Positions 10,061 through 20,515 of a stretch of 64,000 bases of DNA are shown here, piece after piece; position 1 is the stretch's first letter; every line of letters starts with the position of its first letter. The position numbers and the translations under genes are program-made. The DNA comes from Brachionus plicatilis (taxonomy: Eukaryota > Rotifera > Eurotatoria > Ploima > Brachionidae), in contig QEOQ01000238.1 in assembly GCA_010279815.1 (NCBI GenBank), forward strand, positions 144,958 to 208,957, written 5' to 3'. The notes under the pieces are model-generated. The model had not been told where the DNA came from. It saw nothing but the letters and a program-made list of their open reading frames with translations, and did not search any database.

Positions 10061-11150
10061 TAAAAATTTTCATTTTTATTTTGTTATTCTTGTCACTCGT
10101 TTTTAACTTATTTAAGCTTTGTTCCCTTTTTTTTTTGGCTTTCTTTTACTCATCTGCCATAGCGGGCTTATGAACCCCAGCTCCGCGAGCTATGCTCGTT
10201 GAAGATTATTTTTAATAATAATTAGGAAAATTAGACTTAATTGTCAATTTTTAATTTTAAAAACATCACCTGTTCGACAGTTTTAGATTTAGAAACTTCA
10301 TCAGTTAAAAAAAAAAATATTTTTTACAAATAGTATCGATAGGAGATTCTGAAATGTAAGAATTATTAAAAAAAATGAATAAAATTAAATATTCAAATGA
10401 AGAAAATTTTCTTTTTAGGAAAATGGAAAAGAAAAAGACCAATTATTTGAAACAACTCCTACTTAAAATTTAAATTCTGATGAAAAATTTTCAAACAAAT
10501 TTAATTAATTATAAAAAATATCCAAAATTATTATTTTTTAATAAATAGAGATAATTAGATATTAATTTAAGTTAATTTTTTTGGAATTTTTTTTATTTTG
10601 CGGGAAAAAAATTCAAAATAATTTAAAATGAACATGTTGTTATAGAAAGTCTTGGTAAAAATAATTAAATTTTTTGATGAATTTAAATAATGTTAACGAA
10701 ATACTCAAATATTTTTATATGTCAAATATGAACCCTATTTTTTGTCAAAAAAAAGTATATATGAAACTAATCGAGAAACCAGCTTTACTTAAAAATGAAA
10801 ATGGAAAAAATATTTATTTAAAAAAAATAATTTGGAATAAAAACCCGTAGCCAATATTATTGCAAATCGCAGTTTTACTGATATCAATAATTTTTCTTTT
10901 TTGCTTGACTATTATTCGTATATCCATCAATTAGAAGAATAAACTAGTAATAGATACAAAAAAAAATTTGATTATACAACTTATAGTTGATTGATTTTAA
11001 ATAAAGTAGAAAAAAAATTTTAATAAAAAGGAGATATTTAATGTTTAATTTGTTCTATTTTTTTGAAAGTTATATAGATGTTAACGTTATAAAAAAAGTT
11101 AATCAAAACGAGATTTGACTGTTTAAATAATATATTTACATTTTCTATAG
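10061..11150. other. Gene-free A/T-rich stretch with a short G+C-rich patch
   Basis: No coding sequence recognised. The only contrast is 10150-10205. Read on the minus strand, it carries TAGCTCGCGGAGCTGG and then GGTTCATAAGCCC, reminiscent of tRNA A- and B-box promoter elements but too close together for a tRNA. Confidence 0.4.
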
Positions 11151-11386
11151 GCAAATTTTATGCAACCTTTTACACTTATAGAAATTTATGCTTATTTAAA
11201 AAAGACCCATACACCCAATCAATTTTCCATGGTCCAGGAATGACAACTTATAATTATTTTGCTCAAAGTCTTTTAGTTCATGACAGTTTAAACTATGGGA
11301 AACAGGCATTTTCAATAAAAAACAATAAATTGATAATATCCGACGAAAATTCATCTTACCTGATGCTTTTAAAAAAAAATTTTTAA
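11151..11386 (+). pseudogene. Isolated exon-like frame, unrecognised
   Basis: A plausible acceptor (TTTTCTATAG ending 11150) opens a frame in phase 2 of 77 codons, ending TAA 11384-11386. Composition is protein-like, with KKDPYTQSIFHGPGMTTYNY and QAFSIKNNKLIISDE. The GPGMTTY portion is reminiscent of the C-terminal half of GT32-like glycosyltransferases. It may therefore be the surviving last exon of a second copy whose start is the inverted duplicate at 9881. No donor partner was found, so exon status is uncertain. Confidence 0.4.
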
Positions 11387-12409
11387 TTTAATTTAACAAA
11401 TTTCATTATGTGCTTTATCCATATTAGAAAAATTCTTTTTAGAAAATTAGTTAATTTTGAAGTTAATGAAGTGAAAAAAGAGATAATATGCAATAAGATT
11501 TCTGAAAAAAGATAATCGTGAAGATGCCTTAATTTCTTGTAAAAACGAATATTAATATATTTTAAAAATTTAAAAAATTGATCAACAAACTTTATATTTT
11601 TAAACCAAAAAGAAAAATGAAAACTTTATGTAAAATTTATCAAATAACCTAAATTTCCATAATTTAATATTATAAATCATCTTAAAGCTTATTCTTTTAT
11701 CTTTCAATTGAGCACATATAAGATGGATCATTAACTTAATTCTTGAATTTTTTTAGTTCAAATTAGACTATGAAAATTTTGGACAAAAATAGGTCTAAAA
11801 GGGGAAGAGATATAAAGATGAACTTGATTTAAATTTTTTTTTTATAACTTAGTCTCATCACTACTTAAGTTTAAAATTTTAAGTGGATAGCTTATTGCGT
11901 TCAAAAGTTATTGCTAAAAAAGTGAAATTACCCCTTTTTTATCACCCCTTGGAAATTAAGGTAATATTAAGGGTTTTTTGACCATAACTTTTGAACAGAA
12001 CATCGTACAGACATAATTTAAAAACCGTTGTAATCATCATTCAATTTTCTTTCCAACGATATGTGAAAATACATTTTGAAAATCGAAAGGCAAGAGGACA
12101 TTTATTTGAAGGTTTGGGTAAGTATAATATTTTTTTTTTTCATTTAAAAAAAGCACCGAGATTTATTTGAACACCCTTTAGATTTTAACTAACTATAATG
12201 ATTATTTATTGAAAAAATATACAACTATTGTGTATTTTTTCTATTGTATAATTACTTTTTATAGGAGTGATTTGATTTTTTTTTGCGTTTAGGAAAAAAT
12301 TTAAATTTGATAAAAATTCATCTCTACGAAATTTATAAAAAGCTTTATTCAAATAAAATAAGCCATTATTTTGTATTTTTTCAAACTACTAGTACGGTGA
12401 TTAAAAATT
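11387..12409. other. Gene-free stretch downstream of the epimerase gene
   Basis: No coding capacity seen. 11930-12120 is less A/T-biased (ATCACCCCTTGGAAATTAAG, CATAACTTTTGAACAGAACA) and looks like the degenerate repeat sequence often found in invertebrate intergenic DNA. It was not assigned to a family. Confidence 0.4.
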
Positions 12410-15217
12410 TTAAGATTCAAATGTTAATTTAACACTATTTAAAAATATTTTTTCATTTTCTTCATTAAGAAAAAAATCTTTTTGCACCTCTAAATTTACA
12501 GATGATAAATCTTTTATAATTTGATTAATAAAAATATATTTGACTTGATCACTGAGGCTAAAATTTATTATTGGAAATTGAAGTAAACGAGCAGCTGTTA
12601 CAACACCAACAGTAGCCGCGTTTCCAGACGAGCCAACCACTACCAGACCAGTGCTTTGTGTTTGCTGAACAACCATTTCAAAATGGTAAAAACTCTCAGC
12701 TGAACGCGACAGAAGCGTCACATTCGAGTTGTAGTCTCTTCCAATCATAAAATCTTTCACAACTTTGACTCTCTTCAAGTCACTCTCTTTGATCCCGAGC
12801 TCGTCATTATTGTGGACAGCTAGCACAATTTGGATAGATTTGTCGATCAACTTGTCCAAGAGTAAAATTAAATTAATTGCATCTTTTTTATCTTCAATAA
12901 AAACTAGTAAATTTTTTTCATTATTTTGGTACGAATTCATGTGTCTATCTCCTCTAGTATTTTGCTGCATGCGAATAAATCTTCTTTGATTTTGAACAAA
13001 ACCATTCGTGTCTCCACTGTGACTTACTTGCAAATAATCATCTGAAAATCCATTTGTAGCCTTGTCTGCTTTGTTCACTGGCATCACAAAACATCTAACA
13101 TTTGCATACTTCCTCGCACTCACACACAAATGCCAATCTTCTCCAGTGTCCCAAGAGAACATTTTGTCTCTAAACATCAATTTGACCCACTCATTTCTCA
13201 TGAACCAACTTCCACCAACAACGTCCACTTCCACAATTGTGTCCGATTGTGAAATGGGACCAAAGAACGCGTTCTCTTCGAACGGTGTTCCTTTTGTGCC
13301 CAGAATTCCTCTGTAGCTTTGAGTATTAATTGTGTGCAAACATGCTTCTATGAAGCGACTTTGTGGTATTGAGTCATCGTCAAAAACAACCACAAAATTG
13401 GTCTTTGTTTGAAGTGCCAGTTGAAATCGTCCAAAATACTTCAGTTGCATGTCACCTCTGTTCGTATAGATTGGAATTTTGACACCACTCTCATTCAGCT
13501 CTTTTCTGATTGCGCCTATTTCTTGGTCTAAATCATCTGAAATTGGCGAAGCAAAATAAACTAGCCAAATTATTTTTGGAGGATGAGTTTGCTTCAACAA
13601 TGAATTGATCCATCTTTTTGCCAAGCCTTTTCTTCTGTACAAACTGACTACACATGTTACTGAAAATTGCTCCTCATCTCTTTTGGATATGAGATATTCG
13701 CTTGGCAATGAAAATATTTCCTCCATTGTTAATCTCTTTTGTGGCATGGTCTCACTTTTAAGTTGACTTTTTCTTATTTCGTAAGGTTGAAAATTTTTTT
13801 TTAAATTATTATTTGACAAAATATTTTTTTCTTCATCTTCTTTGGACAGCTCATTTTTTGTAGAATTTGAAAATTTTTCAAAAACTTCTTTGGCAATTAA
13901 ATTTTGTCTTGCTTTGGTTGAACATTGTGGATTTTGAAGTGGTAATTTTTTGTACAAAAATTGTTCAATTATATCAGCTATTCTTTGCGAGGCTTTGCCA
14001 TCACCAAAAATATCTCTTTTCAAATGACTCAAACCTGTAGTTGAAATTTTTTCGATTAATTTTTGAACTGCCAACTCAATCTTAGCTGAATCTGATCCAA
14101 TAAGTTGTATTGTTCCATGATAAATACCCTCAGGTCTTTCGGTGGTGTCCCGCATCAAAATGATAGGCTTTCCCAGAGTTGACGCTTCCTCTTGTATTCC
14201 ACCCGAGTCAGTTAGAACAATGTCAGAAGCATTCAAAATTTGAGGAAATGAATCATAAGCAATGGGTTCAACTAACAAAATATTTGACAAATCTTTCAAA
14301 AAATTTTTTATTTTGTGTCTAAAATTTGGATTTGGATGAACAGGCAATATGACCACAACATCATCTAAATATCTAGTGCCAATATTCTTAATGGCCGAAC
14401 ACATAGACTCAACATTTTTATAATTTTCTCTCCTGTGCATCGTAACTAGAATGATTATTTTTTTTAATTTTGAATTTTTCTTCATATTATTTAACTCTGT
14501 GAGAATAGGTGACACAAGTGTTTTCTTTTTTGATTGAAATAGCAGAAAAGCATCAATACCTGTGTTTCCTGTCACAAAAATATTTGAATCACAAATGGAC
14601 TCTTTTTGCAGCGCTTTTTTGGCAAAGGCAGTTGGTGCAAACAAAAGAGTTGAAATTGAGTCAATAATGTGACGATTTTCTTCTTCTGGAAATGGATTTT
14701 CCATATCATATGACCTGAGACCAGCTTCGACATGAGCCACTGGTATATGAAGATAGGCAGCAGCTAGACTGGCTGCCAAAGCCGTCGTAGTGTCACCCTG
14801 TACAACAACTAGCTTAATATTTTTGATTTTTTTAAATTGGTCTGTGGTTTTTGTGAAAGCTAATTGAAAAAATCGACTCAAGTCCTGGTTAGCAGTCATC
14901 AAATTCAAATCGACATCAATTGATTGATTAAATGACTTCAAAGTTTCTTTGAGTATCTCTCGATGCTGTCCAGTGCTTAAAACAACCAAGTTAAGTCTTG
15001 ATTTAAAGTGGTCACTTTTGAGCACTGAAATGAGAGGTGAACATTTGACCGCTTCTGGTCGGGTGCCCATAACTAAAATCACAGTCGGCAAGACATGATT
15101 TTTTATTTCTATTTCTCTCAATTCATTTAAATTAAAAAATTTCTTAGGAAAAAAAACAAAAAATAAAACAGCACAAATTATCAGAGCTAGATAAAATTTT
15201 GATATCCTATTTTTCAT
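12410..15217 (-). CDS. Fusion protein: WecB-type UDP-GlcNAc 2-epimerase + GT2-like glycosyltransferase
   Basis: Intronless, 935 codons, ATG at 15217. Residues 8-24 are a hydrophobic signal anchor, so the rest probably faces the secretory lumen. Residues 46-422 are a complete non-hydrolysing UDP-N-acetylglucosamine 2-epimerase: MGTRPEAVK (50-58), STGQHREIL, GDTTTALAASLAAAY (141-155), HVEAGLRS (162-169), PFPEEENR (175-182), TMHRREN (259-265), PVHPNPN and DSGGIQEEAS (337-346). This family makes UDP-ManNAc in bacteria and archaea. After a low-complexity linker (425-515), residues 518-755 form a GT2/GT-A domain with VVSLYRRKGLAKRWINSLLK, VVVFDDDSIP (DXD at 612-616) and SWDTGEDWHL. Residues 768-935 form a further alpha/beta domain with VVVGSSGNAATVG that I cannot name. 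It differs from animal GNE, which has a hydrolysing epimerase plus kinase. UDP-ManNAc production and transfer by one chain is inference. Confidence 0.9.
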   Translation of the reverse strand: MKNRISKFYLALIICAVLFFVFFPKKFFNLNELREIEIKNHVLPTVILVMGTRPEAVKCSPLISVLKSDHFKSRLNLVVLSTGQHREILKETLKSFNQSIDVDLNLMTANQDLSRFFQLAFTKTTDQFKKIKNIKLVVVQGDTTTALAASLAAAYLHIPVAHVEAGLRSYDMENPFPEEENRHIIDSISTLLFAPTAFAKKALQKESICDSNIFVTGNTGIDAFLLFQSKKKTLVSPILTELNNMKKNSKLKKIIILVTMHRRENYKNVESMCSAIKNIGTRYLDDVVVILPVHPNPNFRHKIKNFLKDLSNILLVEPIAYDSFPQILNASDIVLTDSGGIQEEASTLGKPIILMRDTTERPEGIYHGTIQLIGSDSAKIELAVQKLIEKISTTGLSHLKRDIFGDGKASQRIADIIEQFLYKKLPLQNPQCSTKARQNLIAKEVFEKFSNSTKNELSKEDEEKNILSNNNLKKNFQPYEIRKSQLKSETMPQKRLTMEEIFSLPSEYLISKRDEEQFSVTCVVSLYRRKGLAKRWINSLLKQTHPPKIIWLVYFASPISDDLDQEIGAIRKELNESGVKIPIYTNRGDMQLKYFGRFQLALQTKTNFVVVFDDDSIPQSRFIEACLHTINTQSYRGILGTKGTPFEENAFFGPISQSDTIVEVDVVGGSWFMRNEWVKLMFRDKMFSWDTGEDWHLCVSARKYANVRCFVMPVNKADKATNGFSDDYLQVSHSGDTNGFVQNQRRFIRMQQNTRGDRHMNSYQNNEKNLLVFIEDKKDAINLILLLDKLIDKSIQIVLAVHNNDELGIKESDLKRVKVVKDFMIGRDYNSNVTLLSRSAESFYHFEMVVQQTQSTGLVVVGSSGNAATVGVVTAARLLQFPIINFSLSDQVKYIFINQIIKDLSSVNLEVQKDFFLNEENEKIFLNSVKLTFES

Positions 15218-15262
15218 CTATTAAAAAAGATTTTGATCTAAAAGTTTTGGATAGTAATAATT

Positions 15263-15454
15263 TTAATTTTTACTAAAATTTTCACATAACTTAATAGCTA
15301 GAAAAATATCAAAACAATTAGGATAAAATCGAAAATTAAATTTCTCATTAAACATAAAGTTATGGTTGAAATATTTTTGAATTATGACTTCCACGCATGA
15401 GTATGGCTTATTATAAACTAAAATATCTAACAAATTTAAAAATGCTTGAGACAA
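15263..15454 (-). CDS. Possible small or remnant ORF upstream of the epimerase gene
   Basis: 63 codons ending 45 bp before the epimerase start. It is rich in Cys, Pro and aromatic residues (NKPYSCVEVIIQKYF, FRFYPNCFDIF), unlike random translation of this A/T-rich DNA. It may be the tail of a decayed gene. No family was recognised and no upstream exon found, so it may equally be chance. Confidence 0.2.
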   Translation of the reverse strand: MSQAFLNLLDILVYNKPYSCVEVIIQKYFNHNFMFNEKFNFRFYPNCFDIFLAIKLCENFSKN

Positions 15455-15469
15455 AACTAAAATTTAATT

Positions 15470-18467
15470 CCCAAAAAACACTAAAATAAAGTTTAAAAGA
15501 GCATGTAGAAAGCTTTTTGGTAAGAAAAGTCTTTCTTTAAAATTAAAAAGACAAAACAAATAAAAAATAATTTAAAGAGTAATTTTGGTAATATTGAAAA
15601 AGTAATTCAAATGAAATAAATGGTCCCTAGCGGGGTTGACTCTCTTTTCTCCAATTCTCATCTCTTTTCAAAACATTTTATCTTTTTCCTAGTTCCCAAA
15701 TTATGTCCTAAACTGGTTATTTTTCTCCGATATAATCCCAATAACCCGAAGTTTAAAGTTTTCCCCATTTATGTCCCAAGTTTCCATGCTGGCTCACCCT
15801 CCATGATAATTTCCCAATTTTTCAATAAGGTCTAAATTTTTTTAGAATTTTTTTAGAATTTTTTTAGAATTTTTCATGATTTTTTCCATTTTTCTTTAAA
15901 AAATTATATCATTTAAATTAAAATATTTTTAAATTTTTGACTCAATTTTTGAAATCCTCATAAAATTTTACTCAGAAAAATATTTTGAAGTTTATTAAAA
16001 AAAAATTTTTTTACACCCAGGGTTCCAAAAATAGCAAACCCTTTAAAAAGTTGTTGTTCTTTAAGACTCGAAATCTCAAAGATAAAACTTAAATAAACTA
16101 AAAAAGTATATATATTCTGAAAGAGCATAAAATTCTCTACATGCTAATGTAATTTAGAAAAAAGAAAAAGGTCGTGGCGGTTTTTGTTGGCTAAAAAAGG
16201 AAAAAAATGTGTTTTTTCTGGTTTAAATCGTATCTCCTCCAAGGGATCAATTATGACCCCACTTTTTTTTAAAAAAAATAATCTAGAAAAAATTCTGAAC
16301 AAATCTATGGTTTTAATTTTTTACTTTATTGCATTATTTTTTTAAAAAATCTCTTCAAATCTTGTGATTTTTAACTAAAATAAAACTTTAAATTTTTGAA
16401 TTTTTAAATTTTTAGATTTTTAAAGCCATAATTAAACCATTGCGGCACTTCTTAAACATTAAAAAGCATTAAACTTAATACAAATTAATATTTTCCCATA
16501 GTCATCCATTGAATTTTAAATTTCTATGAAAAAGGCGGCAAATGCAATTAATTGCATTGGTACCATGCATTTGATCCAGCAAAAAAAAAAATTTGCAGTG
16601 ATCTCCATGCAATTTTTTAATTTCACCCATAGAACCCCATGAAATTATTCCAAAATCTATGATGCCTAAATTATGCCTATTCAAAAATATTCAAAAAAAT
16701 TGCAAAAAAAATTTCCAATGTCACGATAATTTTTTCAAATTCTTTCATGATTCCATTTTTTAGGATCCAAACACTTTAAAATAGCCATTAAATAAATATT
16801 CACAAACTTGCAAAAAATTTTCTGTGTTTTGTTTTTTTTTACCAGAATTTATAATGATTTTTTTCCATTTTTTAGGGTTAGATTAGATTTTAGAATAAGA
16901 ATTTTCAAAAAATCGCTTAAAATTTTTCTATGTTAAAAAATTTTTTTGGTTTTTTTCATGATTTTTATCAATTTTTTAGGGTCCAAAAACATTAAAATAC
17001 ACATTTAGATATTCATTAAAAAAAGCAAAAATTTTTCTATGCCAGAATAATTTTTTCAGAATTTTTCATGATTTTTATCCATTTTTTTAGATTAATTAGA
17101 AAATACTTTTGTCTTTAACAGTCCAGAAGCAGGAGCAATTTGATTAGCATATTTGAAAATTTCATAAGTTTTGAATACCCGTTTTATTTGGAAGTTGGAC
17201 AAGATAAATAATAAAAAAAAGCAAAAAAAAAATTACTGAATACAAAAATATCGATTGAAAAATATTTTGATTTTCGGTTTTATGATCTAATTGCTTTAAG
17301 AGATATGATTTTTAGTCAATCATAGTTCAATTTTTTCTCTTTAATAATTTTCAGAGTAGTGTAAAAGTCAAGTCCGAGCCAAAGACTTTTATTTTTTAAA
17401 TTTTTAAGTCATTAAAAACTTGTAAATTAATTGAAAAAATTAGTGAATAAAATTTAGAGGTTTTTTCTTTTTAAAAAAAATTATTAGGACCATTGATTGT
17501 TACTGAACGAAGAAAGAGCAGCAAGAGCTCGAAGAAAAATTTAGTTGCAGCGATTTCAAATTTAAAAATTAATTGAATAATTAAATTTATTAAAATTTTA
17601 TTTGAATCATTTAACTGATTTAATTCAACTTTTAGGATATTAAATGAAATAATTAAACTTATATTTAACAAGTAATTAAGACAAAAACTTTCAGTTACAA
17701 TGGAAGGTTTGACTTAAAGACTATTACTTCTTTCGGCAAAATAATAATAAAAATATTGTAGTATGGTGAACTGATCAGATTTTAAATATAACTTGTTACT
17801 TATTGAGAAAAGAGTTGTTATTTCAAAAATTATTTTCAACAAAGTGTTTAACTAAATACTAATCATATAATTCAAATACTCGGCCTGTTCTACAATTTGT
17901 TTTTTTTCTAAAAAATTTTAATTTTAAATTATTTGTGGTATATGAATTTCAATAATTTTTATTATTAGGTCCTGAAGTCAATTTGATTATTAAAATTGAA
18001 AAACAAAATAATAATTAAAAGTCAAAAACGTAGAGCCCAATAAGCAAAACTTTATGAAGGCTATTTAATAGTTTATTTAGTGGCTTTATAGAGTTTTTTG
18101 GACTTAAAATCTCCACAAATCAAAATTTACTTTAATTTACATTTTTTTCTTATTTTATTTTATTTTTTTTACATCACCCTCGCGGTGTTTACTGAATAAA
18201 TACTGAATAAATACTTTTAGTCAAACAGATACAGACTTTTCAACATTTTAGAAATCATTAACTTTTTCATTTAAAATTATGAAATTTGAAAATGCACCTA
18301 CAATCTTAAAAGAACAACTTCAAATAAATCAGCTAAAAAATTTAAAATGGAATTTGTGCAATTCAGATTTATTGGTACAAAATGGTGCTAAATTAAAAAA
18401 TGGTGAAATTTTTTTTCTAATTTTTTTCAAAAATTAAATAATTTTGTAATTGATAGAATCAAATAAA
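15470..18467. other. Gene-poor region with short repeats
   Basis: No gene recognised. 15838-15875 has three to four tandem copies of TTTTTTTAGAA. 15620-15835 is less A/T-biased with an open frame of 71 codons lacking any recognisable motif. 16684-17100 holds a degenerate tandem repeat, listed separately. Confidence 0.5.
16684..17100. repeat. Degenerate tandem repeat, about 4 units of 100-140 bp
   Basis: Each unit contains GCAAAAA-TTTTCT-TGT, then CAGAATTTTTCATGATTTTT and CCATTTTTTAGGGTCCAAA. The block ATGATTTTT(A)TCCATTTTTTAG recurs near 16750, 16855, 16958 and 17067. Divergence between units is substantial. Confidence 0.65.
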
Positions 18468-18475
18468 ATTTTGAT

Positions 18476-19053
18476 GGCAACTTGAAATTCATGATCATAA
18501 TCAAATGATCAAAATTTAATTGATTAAAATCTTAACAAAAATGATGAAATTAGATTTTTTCAAAGTTTTTTTAAATTAAACATAAGATGTTTATTATTTT
18601 AATTAAAAAAAAATAACAATTCATTTTTTTCTAATTGAGCTTTAATTGATTATTCTAAAATCTTTAGTAAAGATTTTAGAATAATCAATTTAGAAATCAA
18701 TTTAGATTTTAGAATTTTCAAATGATTTGAAAATTTAAAAGACAAATTTAAAATCGACATTTAGGTATCCAAATTATGACTTTAAATGCTATTTTAATAT
18801 TAGTTAAAATATTTTACGGCGAAACAATGTTAAATTTTGTATTGCAAAATTTCAAAATATCGATTAAGATTTTATTTTTACTTCAGACAAAAATTCATAT
18901 AATTTTCTATCTAATTATAGATTAAACAAATAATGTTTAATAAAGTATAGTCATTTATTATTAAAAAATTGATAAAAAATACCATTTTATTTGAATCAGA
19001 AACTAAAAATTTTGATTTGAAATTTTCATTTGATCATGAGCTTCAATTTGCCA
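18476..19053. mobile_element. hAT-type MITE, GGCAA-family copy 1
   Basis: Ends GGCAACTTGAAATTCATGATC and, read inverted, TGGCAAATTGAAGCTCATGATC. It is flanked by ATTTTGAT (18468-18475) and GTTTTGAT (19054-19061), a 7/8 match. Two more copies (41636-42153, 53858-54351) have the same ends and also 8-bp flanking duplications. No coding capacity. A perfect 47-bp palindrome lies inside. Confidence 0.8.
18644..18690. repeat. Perfect 47-bp palindrome
   Basis: AATTGATTATTCTAAAATCT + TTA pairs exactly with its reverse complement across one central G (23-bp arms, 1-nt spacer). It could form a cruciform or hairpin. It lies inside a MITE, so it may be a replication or excision scar. Confidence 0.95.
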
Positions 19054-19061
19054 GTTTTGAT

Positions 19062-20507
19062 CACTTTAAGTTAAGATGTCTGTTTATTTAAAAATATAAT
19101 TGAAAAAATTAAATTTAAATTAAATTTATTAATTTTTTAAGTTTAATTTGGATTTTATTTAAAAAATATATTGTTTATTTTTTTAAAATAATAAAATAGA
19201 TGAAGTTGTAATCAGTCTTGAAAAAAGATAAGGGATCTATCAAAACATAGAAAAAAAAAATATATTGAAGGCATAAAATATAGAATGAAAAATATAGAAT
19301 TTTATTTAAATATAGAAATTTCAAATATTTTGAAAAAAAAAGTGTAGAATAAAATATTTTCAAGTAAATTGCTTACTCTTTAATTAATACAATTAATTAA
19401 TTATCTAAAAAATAAACAAGCAATACCATTAATATGCAATTCAATTGTTTTTTATTTGTATTATGAAACAATTTTTTTGATTTTTTGATTTTTTTTCCAA
19501 GTATTTTGAGACTAACTTTTATTTTTGAAGATTTTTTATTAACACGCACACAACAAATAGCCCCTTTAATATAACATGCTTTTTAGGATGCACAAATTAC
19601 CATAATCACTCAAAAAATGTAAGAAAATATTCTGAATGAAAAAATAAATGTTTTTTAATTAATTTTGTTTTGATTTAAAACAAAAATTGACTATTTTTAA
19701 GAAAAAATTTTATAATTACAGGAAAAAAATATTTGCTTTTTTTAAATTCGTATTACTGGTCCTTAACAATTTTTACAGAGCGATTTAAACAACATCTCCC
19801 GTGCACACATAAGGACTCAATTTAACTTACATTTGATCTTTGTGAAAATAAAAACAATTGAATTGTTTACATTTATCGAAAAAAATCGAGCTTGACCACA
19901 CGACCAAATTCTTGACCACATTGCTTTGAGAGGAACATTTTGGCATAAAACACCTCTTGCATAACAAATACCGATAAAGCTGATGTATGTCCTTTTGTAA
20001 ATGAAAATTAAGGATCTAAAGCTTTCGGGTGACAATTGTTACAATTCAATATAAATTTATCATGGACAAGTCAAAATGTTGACTGTTTGGTCTCATTTTT
20101 TTTATGCTAAACATAGCTTTTTGGCTTTAATTTCTCATTAGAAATTTATCTTTTCTCTGAGACTTGTCTCTTCTCCGTCATTCATTCTGATCCTTTTTTC
20201 GAATTTTTTTCATTATTAGTTTCTTCCTATTCAGGTTATTTTTTATCTGAGTCGTCATCTAAGTCATATTCAGTATAAGTTTGATTTGATGTTTCCATTT
20301 TTTATTCAAAATCATTATCAAAGTCATCATTTTCCTGGTAATCATTATAATTATCATCAGATACTTCAGGTTCGGTATCATCCGCATTTCTAAAAAGTTC
20401 AAGAGCTTTGATTTATTTTACAAAAAAATACAATATTTATGGAGGATCCAAAAAACTCCTCTCCGGGTTTTACGTATACTTTTTTTTTAGCATGAAAATA
20501 AAATTAT
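19062..20507. other. Gene-poor region with an acidic coding-like remnant
   Basis: Mostly A/T desert. At about 20240-20440 (minus) two adjoining frames read highly acidic peptides such as DDTEPEVSDDNYNDYQENDD and TYTEYDLDDDSDKK, interrupted by stops. This resembles an acidic tail or transposase N-terminus in decay. At 19817-20035 (minus) a 72-codon frame has a protein-like composition but no motif I can name. Confidence 0.4.
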
Positions 20508-20515
20508 TTTTCAAT

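Noticed and set aside
12410..15217. Animal GNE (epimerase/ManNAc kinase)
   Set aside because: Motifs are of the non-hydrolysing WecB type and there is no ROK-type kinase domain; a GT-A domain follows instead.
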